Shown in pieces: positions 9,901 through 16,910 of a stretch of DNA of 64,000 nucleotides (its first letter is position 1; every line of letters starts with the position of its first letter). Source of the stretch: Brevibacterium antiquum CNRZ 918 (GTDB lineage: Bacteria; Actinomycetota; Actinomycetes; Actinomycetales; Brevibacteriaceae); contig NZ_FXZD01000007.1 in NCBI RefSeq assembly GCF_900169145.1, positions 124,001-188,000 of the forward strand, read 5' to 3'. Both the position numbers and the translations under genes were made by a program. Under the pieces are notes generated by a model that had not been told where the DNA came from, made no database searches, and worked only from the letters and a program-made list of their open reading frames with translations.

Positions 9901-10137
9901 AAACAGCCAGAGGAGAAGACGCTTGAGGTGATGAAATGGCAGCTGGCTCTCTACCGCTTCGCCATCCAGCGGGTACACCCCGAGATCACCAAAGTGACGG
10001 GAACCTTCTACTTCGTTGGCAGCGACGACATCGTGAGGTTCACTGCGCTGCCGGAGGAAGCAGAGATCATCACGTGGTTGGAGGCCAATGACAGCACATG
10101 GGGCGGTGAAGTGGTCCGAGCGGAGAGAAAGATCTGA
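6916..10137 (+). CDS. adnB: AdnB: UvrD/RecB-like helicase-nuclease subunit
   Basis: A 1073-residue partner of AdnA. The Q-motif region PPSEEQRIII is at 21-30, Walker A AGAGSGKTT at 42-50, Walker B VLLDEFQDT near 275, a GDPRQAIYGWRGA motif just after it, and motif VI (LAYVAFTRAKHYLWL) near 755. The C-terminal nuclease has the HAEVVDWKTSK catalytic motif near residue 990 and lacks the Fe-S cysteines seen in AdnA. In the mycobacterial complex AdnB supplies the leading motor, which fits its intact helicase motifs here. The start at 6916 is chosen over an upstream in-frame ATG (6772) because it overlaps the adnA stop and gives the family N-terminus. Confidence 0.9.
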   Translation: MRFTAEQLARLTAADPAQAFPPSEEQRIIIEADPQQSMKVTAGAGSGKTTVISQRVVWLVANGFVAPEEILGLTFTRKAVGELGGRIRVLLARLRHSLGLGADTSLPGLDNPTVSTYNSYAASIVSEHGVSIGIEPETVLLDDAAAHTIAGSIIDSTSTEEIPGDFARETMITDIISLAAAMNDHGRDVDEVTDYLDQCLQALVSSKGKPVDPNGRRARLEAKIKTAKLADAYMSAKRRNLSMDFSDQVRFAQRILDEVPAARSAEQQRWSIVLLDEFQDTSVAQLKLLRDLFRSTAVTAVGDPRQAIYGWRGASADNMIRFSADFDNVSALTLSTSWRNDHTILTVANRTADGLAGSQEKPLSARAGAGDGRVAIDISSGAHDPDFLTVGLRSLTEWVATLPTGSSTAVLCRKRAHFAPVAAALETAGYAVHVHGSSGLLSDPYVADLRAVLTAAVDPMAGDSLMRLISGRLLGLGATDIAALQAFTRKQNDSRLTEFRGESPDGTGVVPEAIDHPTIVEGLDELVDLSDALAGSANIAGAQTMVDNFRNSGLSSMALDRLVRLARALRYVRSGSGTIASIIRTAMTKTGVDSDIWGLSDSLRNLHRSAIDSFLSAASQYSATDDQPSVPGFLEWLTLMEAKDALSVAEPNSASDAIDIMTVHASKGLEFDAVAVPSLVVKDFPTEPRDKEGWMERTALPYPLRGDRAHLVDYDLRTADFDTKKALDEWVSEFIKPAIAEAHEEEERRLAYVAFTRAKHYLWLGAELMGARANPDEPSPFLTEAIEVLERDVDMPEPAEESAEDRVETSIWPVPRTDRVSTARQAAEWVSSAAPAGLEELVQKPGLVGEYARQALRISRRPGTGNTGNVPDRLSATALVSWRRDPQQFITQTLRPIPNPPSRAAEIGTTFHSWVEQHFGQASIDIDDEQQAQAIDRTTIERLQQTFIGSEFASRHADHIEMSFELVLGRFRVPGKIDAVFITGDHAEVVDWKTSKQPEEKTLEVMKWQLALYRFAIQRVHPEITKVTGTFYFVGSDDIVRFTALPEEAEIITWLEANDSTWGGEVVRAERKI

Positions 10138-10162
10138 TTCCCAGTTCAGAATCAATTCAGGA

Positions 10163-11398
10163 TCATGGGCGATGAATGCCATCGGTCGGTTCAGCTTCGT
10201 CCGGTTCAGTATCCTCGTCGATGACGTTTTCGGACTCCGCCGCGAGTCCAGCATCGGGCTCCGACTCGGACTCTTCTGGCAGCACGACCGCACCTGGAGT
10301 TCCCTCATGGTCGTTGTCTGCGTCTGCCGGGCCGGGGGGAGCGGTGCTGGGCTCCGCAGTGTCCTTCGTGTCCTTCGAGAACAGGACGTCGTTGAACGAG
10401 GACAGAAGTTCCCCTGCGTCCTGTATCGCCTCCTCGTCGCCGGAATCCACTGCTTCGAGCAGCCAGTCGAGGACAGCGAACTCGGCCAGCAGTTCGGCAC
10501 GAGTGATCACATGCTCGTCTGCGCGAGGTCGCGAGTTTCTGTACTCGCTGAAGAAGGTCGGTACAGCGGCAGGGTCGATGAGCGCCGAGGCTGCGGCAAG
10601 ATCGATCGCAGGATCGGACACGCGCAGTCGCTCGATTCCCGACAGCGCGAGCACACGCTCCTGGTCGGTGTAGACACTCGTCTCGTCGATCGCACCGTGG
10701 ATGGGGGTGGCGAGGAAGCGCCAGAGGGAGACCTGCTCGAACTCCTCTTCCCAATGTTGGAGCAGATCCGCCGGCACCCGGCCGGTGGCCGCGGCCTGAT
10801 CGAGCCTCTCCAAGATCTGAAACTGAAAACGAGACGGGTCTTCGACGGGGAACCCCGCCTCGGAAATTGATTCCGGCGCTGCAGAATGCAGGGTGGCCAG
10901 AGCCTGAGCCAACGAGCTCGCCCGTGCGACGTCAGCGATTGCCTGATCGCTCACAGGGGCACCAGGCAATGGCTCGATAAGTGTCACGGTGATCGGTGCA
11001 GAAGTGCCGAAGTAGTCGGCCTCGACCTCGGTGATAGCGCGCAGATGAGGCCAGGTGAATCCGGCATGCGGATACATCGTGTCGTAGATCCGAGCTGCTT
11101 CGGCTGCGGAGCCGGTGTCTGCGGACCGATCAAGACTCGTCTGGGCCGTCGCCACCAGCTGCTGCTGGCCATCGTCAAGCAGAACTCTGATTCCCAGCCC
11201 CAAGGACGGCAGAGGGATCCATTCCGTCGGGGAAAAGCCTTCGAGCATCGTTGCCGCGACAGCTGCCAACTTGAGCGCCTTGGTATTCACCCTCCCCAAT
11301 CTACCGTCTGGCACCCGCTGGAGATCGGAGATTCGGCTGTTGAGCGTGTCAGCACCCACACTTCCCGCGTCATGACCCTGAGTTATCGTGGAGGACAT
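10163..11398 (-). CDS. Aminoglycoside phosphotransferase-like protein, probably inactive
   Basis: A protein of up to 411 residues resembling the APH/choline-kinase-like phosphotransferases found beside adnB and nudC in Micrococcales. The N-lobe (ALKLAAVAATML, then LGIRVLLDDG) and C-lobe can be followed, but the catalytic loop reads HGAIDETSVY where active members have HGD with a following Asn. The catalytic Asp and the metal-binding Asn are both replaced. DPAIDLAAA still matches the usual DPAxDLA segment. The last 80 residues are a long acidic, disordered tail. The first ATG (11396-11398) overlaps the nudC start on the other strand inside one CATG and has no ribosome binding site; a GTG at 11288-11290 is an alternative start. 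The likely role is regulatory or scaffolding rather than catalysis. Confidence 0.7.
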   Translation of the reverse strand: MSSTITQGHDAGSVGADTLNSRISDLQRVPDGRLGRVNTKALKLAAVAATMLEGFSPTEWIPLPSLGLGIRVLLDDGQQQLVATAQTSLDRSADTGSAAEAARIYDTMYPHAGFTWPHLRAITEVEADYFGTSAPITVTLIEPLPGAPVSDQAIADVARASSLAQALATLHSAAPESISEAGFPVEDPSRFQFQILERLDQAAATGRVPADLLQHWEEEFEQVSLWRFLATPIHGAIDETSVYTDQERVLALSGIERLRVSDPAIDLAAASALIDPAAVPTFFSEYRNSRPRADEHVITRAELLAEFAVLDWLLEAVDSGDEEAIQDAGELLSSFNDVLFSKDTKDTAEPSTAPPGPADADNDHEGTPGAVVLPEESESEPDAGLAAESENVIDEDTEPDEAEPTDGIHRP

Positions 11399-12374
11399 GA
11401 AGCCACTGCCACCCGTGAAGCCGATCAGTCTGGCCCGCCATGGAATCGATCGCGACCATCTCTCTCGTGGTCAGGACGGTGACCTGCAGGAACTGTGGGC
11501 CAGCGGAGCAAAACCCGTGTTCGAGCATCGTGGGGCACTCCTCGTGGCGGCGGGGGGCCTGTTCATCAGTGATTTAGTCATGGTGCCCGGGCAGCAGACC
11601 GAGATCTACCTCGGCCGTGACGACGAAGGTGTCCGGTACATCGGGGTCTCCCTTGATGATTCTGGTCGCAGTCAGCTCGACACGTCGCTGGCGACCTCCC
11701 GTGCCCGCGACGCCACGGATCTGCTGACCGCACCGGGGGAGGGCATCGACAGCGCCGAACCAGTATGGTTGCCGCTGCGTCAGCTGGCAGAGTCTCTCGA
11801 CGACGTGCAGGTGTCCCTGGCGTGTGAAATCGTTGGCCTGGGCAATTGGCACAGAGCCCACCAGTTCTCGCCCCGCACCGGACGACCGACTCGTCCCGCC
11901 CGGGGAGGCTGGGTGAGAATGGATCCAGACAATGGCAGCGAACACTTCCCCCGCACGGACCCGGCCGTCATCGTCCTCATCATCAACACGGACGAGGCCG
12001 GGGTGGAAAGAGTGCTGTTGGGCAACAACGCCGCGTGGGAAGCTGACCGGTACTCTCTGCTGGCCGGATTCGTCGAACCCGGTGAGACCCTGGAACACGC
12101 AGTCATTCGCGAGGTGTTCGAAGAGGCCCACGTCGAAGTAGCGAACCCACAGTACCTCGGGTCCCAACCCTGGCCGTTCCCGTGCTCACTCATGCTCGGC
12201 TTCTCAGCTGAAGCGCCGAGCCTCGAGTTCGCTGCTGATAAGGCTGAGATCGCCACCTTGACCTGGTTCACCCGGGAGGAACTGCGCGCGGCCATCGAAC
12301 GTGGCACGGTCCGGGCCCCCGGACTCGTATCGATTGCCGGGCAGCTCCTCTACAGCTGGTTGGACAGCATTTGA
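11397..12374 (+). CDS. nudC: NADH pyrophosphatase-type NUDIX hydrolase
   Basis: A 325-residue NudC-family enzyme, which hydrolyses NADH/NAD to NMNH and AMP and can remove NAD caps from RNA. The Nudix box (GFVEPGETLEHAVIREVFEE) is near residues 222-241 and is followed by SQPWPFPCS, the signature that separates NudC from other NUDIX enzymes. HFPRTDPAVI precedes it as in the family. The zinc-ribbon cysteines are gone: the usual FCxxCG region reads FSPRTG. The ATG at 11397 has GGAGG only 2 nt upstream; a GTG at 11388 is possible. Its stop overlaps the uvrD2 start by 3 nt. Confidence 0.88.
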   Translation: MKPLPPVKPISLARHGIDRDHLSRGQDGDLQELWASGAKPVFEHRGALLVAAGGLFISDLVMVPGQQTEIYLGRDDEGVRYIGVSLDDSGRSQLDTSLATSRARDATDLLTAPGEGIDSAEPVWLPLRQLAESLDDVQVSLACEIVGLGNWHRAHQFSPRTGRPTRPARGGWVRMDPDNGSEHFPRTDPAVIVLIINTDEAGVERVLLGNNAAWEADRYSLLAGFVEPGETLEHAVIREVFEEAHVEVANPQYLGSQPWPFPCSLMLGFSAEAPSLEFAADKAEIATLTWFTREELRAAIERGTVRAPGLVSIAGQLLYSWLDSI

Positions 12375-14410
12375 ACGCTCAGGCCGCGGCACTGCTCGAT
12401 GCTCTCGATGCGGAGCAGAAGGAGGTCGCCACCCAATTCTCAACACCTGTGATCGTCCTGGCCGGAGCCGGGACGGGCAAGACACGTGCGATGACTCACC
12501 GCATCGCCTACGGCATTGCCACCGAGGTGTTCCCTCCCAACCACGTTCTGGCCCTGACCTTCACAGCTAAGGCAGCAGGAGAGATGCGATCGCGTCTGCG
12601 CGACCTTGGGGTTCCTGCCGTCCAAGCCCGGACCTTTCACTCCGCCGCACTTCGTCAGCTGCGTTTCTTCTGGGATCGATTCGCGACAGGCGACTTCCCC
12701 CGGATCATTGACAACAAAGCCGGGATCCTCGGGTCAGTGCTGCAGGGAATGGGGATCGAGACCAGCCGGGAATTGAATCGAGATGTGGCCTCCGAGCTCG
12801 AATTCGCTGCCGCGTCCCTTCTCGGAGTCGACGACTATGCCACCCAAGCCGCCGGGCGCGACCTTCCCGGACAATTGGGCGTCGAAGACATGGTGCGCAT
12901 CTTCGAGGCCTACAGCGAAGCGAAGACACGCGGTCGGCTCATGGACTTCGAAGACGTTCTCCTCGTTCTGGACGGAGTGCTCGCAGAGTACCCCGCCATC
13001 GCAGCAGACATTCGCGACCAGTACCGGCATTTCGTCGTCGACGAGTTCCAGGACGTCTCGCCTCTCCAATACGATGTGCTCTCACGCTGGCTGGGACCAC
13101 GGGACAACCTCTGTGTCGTGGGTGACCCGGCCCAGACGATCTATTCGTTCGCCGGAGCAGATTCTTCACTGCTGAGGACACTCGATGCCTCACTGCCGAC
13201 GTCGACGACTATCCAGTTGGTGCGCAACTATCGGTCGTCGAAGGCGATTGTGTCCACGGCGAACAACCTGCTTCGGCATACGTCCCGGACTGCGCTGACC
13301 CTGCGCACCGACAATCCCGAAGGCCAACAGCCGACAATGACCGAGTACCCGACCGATGACGCTGAAGCCGCCGGTGTCGTCAAAGCGATCTCTGCCGAGA
13401 TCAATGCCGGCCGCCGTCCGCGAAACGTCGCGGTGCTGTTCCGCACGAATGGTCAGAGTCCCGCTTACGAGCAGGCGCTGGCCGCAGCCGGAATACCGTA
13501 TGTTCTGCGAGGCGGAGAGCGGTATTTCGCACGCAAGGAGGTCAAAGAAGCCGTGCTCATGCTCAAGGCGGCCCGCGCCACCTCGAGCGGCAGGCCCCTG
13601 CCGGAGGTCGTCGCCGAGGTGTTGGTGTCCCTGGGCTACTCGAGCAAACCACCTGCAGCCGGAGCAAGTCGACAGAAATGGGAATCTCTGAAGGCTCTGG
13701 TCGATCTGGCGGAAACCCACCAGTCAGGATCTGAACTGCCGGTGCCAGTGGAAACGTTTCTCGCTGATCTCAGCGATCGTGCCGAACACCAATTCGCTCC
13801 CGACATCGAAGGCGTCACCCTGGCCTCATTCCACGCGGCCAAAGGTCTCGAATGGGACAGTGTGCACCTCGTCGGGCTCAGTGAGGGCCTGTTACCCATC
13901 AGCTATGCCCAGACGCCGCGGGCGGTCGCTGAGGAGAGGCGCCTGTTCTATGTGGCGCTGACCCGCGCGGGCAGAGACCTCAGCTTGAGCTGGTCGCAGT
14001 CACGGCATGATTCCAAACAGCGACCACGCAAAGCGTCCCGATTCCTCAGTGAGCTCGGTCGGGTCGATCCATCAGTGGGTCACGGCCGTCGGACTGCGAC
14101 CTCGGTGGCGATGAATCGCTGCAGATCGTGTGGCAAGGTGCTCGTGTCCCAGGTCGACCGAGCTCTGTCACGGTGTGCGAACTGCCCTGCCGACATCGAC
14201 CTCGAGCTCCTCGACAGGCTGCGACGATGGCGGGTACGCGTGGGCCTGGAACAGGGGCTTCCGCCCTACCTTGTTCTCACCGACACATCGATTTCGGCGA
14301 TCGCGGAGATCAGACCGCAGGACATGGCGTCATTGGCGAAGATCCCAGGCGTCGGCGCGACCAAACTCGAACTCTATGGGTCAGGGTTACTGAGCCTGCT
14401 CGTGGACTAG
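12371..14410 (+). CDS. uvrD2: ATP-dependent DNA helicase UvrD2
   Basis: A 679-residue superfamily 1A 3'-5' helicase. Walker A (AGAGTGKT) is at 31-38, motif Ia ALTFTAKAAGEM near 57-68, Walker B FVVDEFQDVS near 220, VVGDPAQTIYSFAGA near 252 and motif VI RRLFYVALTRAGRDL near 525. The C-terminus carries the actinobacterial UvrD2 signature: CxxC at 584/587, CxxC at 602/605 and an HRDC domain over about 607-679. In mycobacteria UvrD2 is essential and unwinds DNA without Ku. The start is a TTG that overlaps the nudC stop, implying translational coupling. The 3' end overlaps the convergent E1-like gene by 24 nt. Confidence 0.93.
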   Translation: MNAQAAALLDALDAEQKEVATQFSTPVIVLAGAGTGKTRAMTHRIAYGIATEVFPPNHVLALTFTAKAAGEMRSRLRDLGVPAVQARTFHSAALRQLRFFWDRFATGDFPRIIDNKAGILGSVLQGMGIETSRELNRDVASELEFAAASLLGVDDYATQAAGRDLPGQLGVEDMVRIFEAYSEAKTRGRLMDFEDVLLVLDGVLAEYPAIAADIRDQYRHFVVDEFQDVSPLQYDVLSRWLGPRDNLCVVGDPAQTIYSFAGADSSLLRTLDASLPTSTTIQLVRNYRSSKAIVSTANNLLRHTSRTALTLRTDNPEGQQPTMTEYPTDDAEAAGVVKAISAEINAGRRPRNVAVLFRTNGQSPAYEQALAAAGIPYVLRGGERYFARKEVKEAVLMLKAARATSSGRPLPEVVAEVLVSLGYSSKPPAAGASRQKWESLKALVDLAETHQSGSELPVPVETFLADLSDRAEHQFAPDIEGVTLASFHAAKGLEWDSVHLVGLSEGLLPISYAQTPRAVAEERRLFYVALTRAGRDLSLSWSQSRHDSKQRPRKASRFLSELGRVDPSVGHGRRTATSVAMNRCRSCGKVLVSQVDRALSRCANCPADIDLELLDRLRRWRVRVGLEQGLPPYLVLTDTSISAIAEIRPQDMASLAKIPGVGATKLELYGSGLLSLLVD

Positions 14411-15289
14411 GTCGAAGTGTGGGACGGAAGCGCGGCACTGGCATCGGGGATGGAACGCCAGAGTCTCGTCGGTCCCGATGCCTGTGGCCAGTGAGACGTT
14501 TCTGTGTACCGGGACTGTGTCTGGGCGCAGCAGAGATCGTCTGAGGATCTGGACGACGTTGAGTGCGCCGAGCGCCCGTGACAGGGGGTCGCTGAGACTC
14601 TCACGGTCTGGGAGGGCTCGGATATGGGGGTACTGGTCCAGCCAGGAATCATCGGCGTCCTTCTTCCGCAGGCAGTCGCAGATGGCGCAGGGTGTCGCCC
14701 CGGGCTGGATGAGACCGGTGACTTCGAGAGAGTATTCCCCGATCACGACCTGGCAATGGGGGACCTCGCGATCTGTGAGCCAAGTGGCGGTGTGAATGTC
14801 GGGGACGAGGTACGAGGTCGTGATCACCAGCGGTGAGGACAGCAGATCGAGGTCTTCGACGCGATGCTGTTCTGCGATGGCGAAGCCTGAGGCTGAGAGA
14901 TACTGTTCGGTGATTGCCCTCAGCGGCCCCACCACCAGGATCGGGGAATCACCGAGGAGCCTCGATACACGATCGGGTGAGAGGGTGAAGATCTGTGCAG
15001 TCGCCAACAGTGGCGAATTCTTCGTCATCTTCTCGGCATCAGAATCGTCGGGAACCATGACACCTGCTTCGCCGAGCAATGTGATCAGCGAACTCGCCCG
15101 GCCCAGGTCGGTACCGAGATCCTGTGCTCGAGAGTAGTACTGTGCCGAACCGACACCCATTTGCAGTTCCTCGACGAGAGCGACATCTGCTGGCAGGAGC
15201 CCGTCAATGAGGACAGGATCATCGACGCCGAACTGCACACACGATGGTGACCGCCATGTGATCGGCACACTGGGAAAAATCCGGAACAT
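14387..15289 (-). CDS. E1/cyclodehydratase-like protein (TOMM leader-peptide-binding type)
   Basis: A 300-residue protein of the actinobacterial group annotated as TOMM precursor leader peptide-binding or cyclodehydratase-like. In true thiazole/oxazole-modified microcin pathways this domain captures the precursor leader and presents it to YcaO. A degenerate ThiF/E1 Rossmann segment starts at ILVVGPLRAITEQY (117-130), and the zinc-type cysteines follow at C201, C204 and C206 (GATPCAICDC), with a second CxC (RCQC) at the C-terminus. No YcaO, dehydrogenase or precursor gene lies in the window. The start at 15289 is preferred over an upstream ATG (15508) because GGTGGAGAC precedes it and the upstream extension looks non-coding. 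The role is unknown; conservation beside uvrD2 and the YgjP-like peptidase suggests a housekeeping function. Confidence 0.65.
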   Translation of the reverse strand: MFRIFPSVPITWRSPSCVQFGVDDPVLIDGLLPADVALVEELQMGVGSAQYYSRAQDLGTDLGRASSLITLLGEAGVMVPDDSDAEKMTKNSPLLATAQIFTLSPDRVSRLLGDSPILVVGPLRAITEQYLSASGFAIAEQHRVEDLDLLSSPLVITTSYLVPDIHTATWLTDREVPHCQVVIGEYSLEVTGLIQPGATPCAICDCLRKKDADDSWLDQYPHIRALPDRESLSDPLSRALGALNVVQILRRSLLRPDTVPVHRNVSLATGIGTDETLAFHPRCQCRASVPHFDLVHEQAQ

Positions 15290-15366
15290 GTCTCCACCTC
15301 GCCTCGAACGCCTCGGACTTCCACAGTAGTGAAGGTGGAGGAGATCTGCCATGGACCAGGTCGATC

Positions 15367-15715
15367 TGTGGAAAACCCTGTGGACGACAGTTGAGGGCAG
15401 GCCAGAAAATACATTCCGACATACCCTCAACCGCTGTGTGCCCCAGGCGCTCGCGGAGACTCGTGCAGCTTCCCCTTCCGCACGGATCCCCGGGTTTTCC
15501 GGGGTCAATCATAGAACCTATTCTGCAATTGCCGCACCGTCAATGTCGGTTTATGCACAGACCAGTCAACAGCGTGTGGATAACCTGTGGATATGTCGCT
15601 ATGAGTTGTGGAGAAAAGATGCCTTGAATGATTGTGCGCAGAGCTCACCAGAGAGTGAAAGCGTAGGTCACTTCCGTTTCCGGCGGCCTCAACAGACAAC
15701 TCGGCCTGTGGACAG
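15367..15715. promoter_or_regulatory. Cluster of DnaA-box-like 9-mers in a 516-bp intergenic region
   Basis: The 15290-15805 gap between divergent genes holds no convincing gene but seven DnaA-box-like sites. TGTGGATAA (15575-15583) is the exact complement of TTATCCACA. One-mismatch sites are at 15367-15375, 15551-15559, 15586-15594 and 15607-15615. TGTGGACGA (15379-15387) and TGTGGACAG (15707-15715) are one base from the actinobacterial form TTGTCCACA. Part of the area (about 15505-15645) is more AT-rich than its surroundings. No dnaA or dnaN gene is near, so this is not the usual chromosomal origin; a DnaA-titrating or regulatory cluster is the likelier reading. Confidence 0.5.
15485..15506. 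other. Stem-loop inside the DnaA-box region
   Basis: CCCCGG and CCGGGG pair across a 5-nt loop (GTTTT), extended by two more pairs with a one-base bulge. It could terminate transcription from either divergent neighbour; the role is unclear. Confidence 0.4.
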
Positions 15716-15768
15716 CTCGACGCGCAGTCCGGAATGACGATACTCAGGAAACTCACAAGGAGAGGCGA

Positions 15769-15798
15769 ATGAAGCAACGGCTGTCGAATTTCCTATGA
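15769..15798 (+). CDS. Nine-codon mini-ORF ahead of the metallopeptidase gene
   Basis: ATG at 15769 follows AAGGAG by 5 nt, a better ribosome binding site than most genes here have. It encodes MKQRLSNFL and stops at 15796-15798, 7 nt before the GTG of the YgjP-like gene and in a different frame. It may be a regulatory leader peptide for the downstream gene, or chance. The TATGAT hexamer at its 3' end could also start a separate transcript for the metallopeptidase. Confidence 0.3.
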   Translation: MKQRLSNFL

Positions 15799-15805
15799 TG
15801 GGTGT
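15794..15805 (+). promoter_or_regulatory. -10 element for a leaderless metallopeptidase mRNA
   Basis: TATGAT at 15794-15799 matches TATAAT in five of six positions and lies 6 nt before the GTG at 15806, which lacks a Shine-Dalgarno sequence. No clear -35 element is seen. Confidence 0.5.
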
Positions 15806-16363
15806 GTGGCAACTCAACAGCGATGGACCGAAGAGGACGTGCTGCGGGCGATCGCCCGTGGTGAGATCGAAGTGCGGCGCTCGGCGCGCCGGAAGAAGAC
15901 AATCTCGGTCTCAAAGGAAGTGGATACGTACGTTCTCAGCACGCCCGTGAGATACAGCGTGGAGCACAACATTCGGTCGTTGACCGATCTGTTCAATCGC
16001 CTTGCCGCCAGGGGCCATACTTCGGCGGCGGATCTCGTCGCATTGGCAGATGAGTTGAACCAGCGCTATTTCGATGGTCGCCTGCGTCCGCGCTCGATCA
16101 GGTGGGTGACGAATCAGAACATCAGTCGGTGGGCATCGACGACGACTTCAACAGGGGACATCAGGGTCTCCCACCGTCTGCAGACGGTGCCTCGTTGGGT
16201 GTTGGAGACCGTCATCGTCCATGAACTCGCTCATCTGCAGATCGGTCCCCATTCCAGGGCGTTCCACGAGCTGGCGGACAGGCATCCCAGGCAGGCGGAC
16301 GCGAAGCTCTACCTTGAGGGCTTCAGTGCGGGAGAGCAGTTCAGCCGCGGTGGCGGTCGCTGA
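15806..16363 (+). CDS. YgjP-like (M48 superfamily) metallopeptidase
   Basis: A 185-residue soluble protein of the YgjP/WrbI-like zinc metallopeptidase family. The zinc motif HELAH is at 139-143 with a third histidine at 149 (HLQIGPHSRAF), the spacing of this family; RWASTTTSTGDIRVSHRL upstream is also family-typical. Its natural substrate is not established. The gene starts with GTG at 15806, 6 nt after a -10 hexamer, suggesting a leaderless transcript. Its 3' end overlaps the convergent NUDIX gene by 23 nt. The E1-like gene lies divergently across the DnaA-box region; whether the two proteins act together is open. Confidence 0.85.
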   Translation: MATQQRWTEEDVLRAIARGEIEVRRSARRKKTISVSKEVDTYVLSTPVRYSVEHNIRSLTDLFNRLAARGHTSAADLVALADELNQRYFDGRLRPRSIRWVTNQNISRWASTTTSTGDIRVSHRLQTVPRWVLETVIVHELAHLQIGPHSRAFHELADRHPRQADAKLYLEGFSAGEQFSRGGGR

Positions 16364-16910
16364 CTTCCCGTGATTCCACACCCCTCCGGTAGAGCTCTGG
16401 CAGTCGCACGACGAGATCGGGCATGAGTGAGGTAGGCAGTGCAGCGAGCGGGAACCACTTCACCGCCAGAGATTCGTCGGAGACGACGGGAACATCGTCC
16501 ACGGACGCGACCGCGGCGAACACCACATCGAAGTGACGTTCGCATGCACCGAACGAGGCCGAGAGGTCATGTACATGGAGATCGATCGGATTGGGCGAGA
16601 ACCAGGCCAGCCGGCTCAGCCCACTTTCCTCTATTGCCTCTCTGCGCGCAGCGGAGCGCAGGCTGTCATCCTCGGCCTCGAGGTGCCCCCCGAACTGACC
16701 CCAGAGGCCAGCCTTGCGGTGGTGGTTGAGAAGCACGGACTCCGTGTCGGGGTCGAAGACGAGACAGCTGGCAGTGACATGCTCAGCACCCGCCTCGCGG
16801 CGCAGCGCAGCGTCACCGACGGAGACGAACAGACGCTCGAAGTCGAGCGCGAAGTCAGTCGGTGCCGACGTGGCGCCAACCTCGGCGCGGGCGGTGTCGA
16901 GGCAAATCAT
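16341..16910 (-). CDS. NUDIX hydrolase
   Basis: A 189-residue NUDIX-fold phosphohydrolase. The Nudix box begins at GGHLEAED and continues through the RREAIEESGL helix near residues 90-100, with the catalytic REAxEE intact. WGQFGGH just before it and HFDVVFAAVAS after it fit the ADP-ribose/nucleotide pyrophosphatase-like actinobacterial group, but the substrate cannot be read. The ATG at 16910 directly abuts the stop codon of the upstream DUF2342 gene (TGAATG), so the two are likely cotranscribed and translationally coupled. The 3' end overlaps the convergent YgjP-like gene. Confidence 0.9.
   Translation of the reverse strand: MICLDTARAEVGATSAPTDFALDFERLFVSVGDAALRREAGAEHVTASCLVFDPDTESVLLNHHRKAGLWGQFGGHLEAEDDSLRSAARREAIEESGLSRLAWFSPNPIDLHVHDLSASFGACERHFDVVFAAVASVDDVPVVSDESLAVKWFPLAALPTSLMPDLVVRLPELYRRGVESREVSDRHRG

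Noticed and set aside
15351-15737. A 128-codon plus-strand frame in the DnaA-box region, preceded by GGTGGAGGAG
   Set aside because: Third-position GC is low for this genome, the sequence has no family match, and it covers the box cluster and hairpin. The SD-like match makes this a weak rejection.
15290-15805. Chromosomal origin of replication
   Set aside because: No dnaA, dnaN or rpmH nearby and no long AT-rich unwinding element; the box cluster is kept only as a possible titration or regulatory site.
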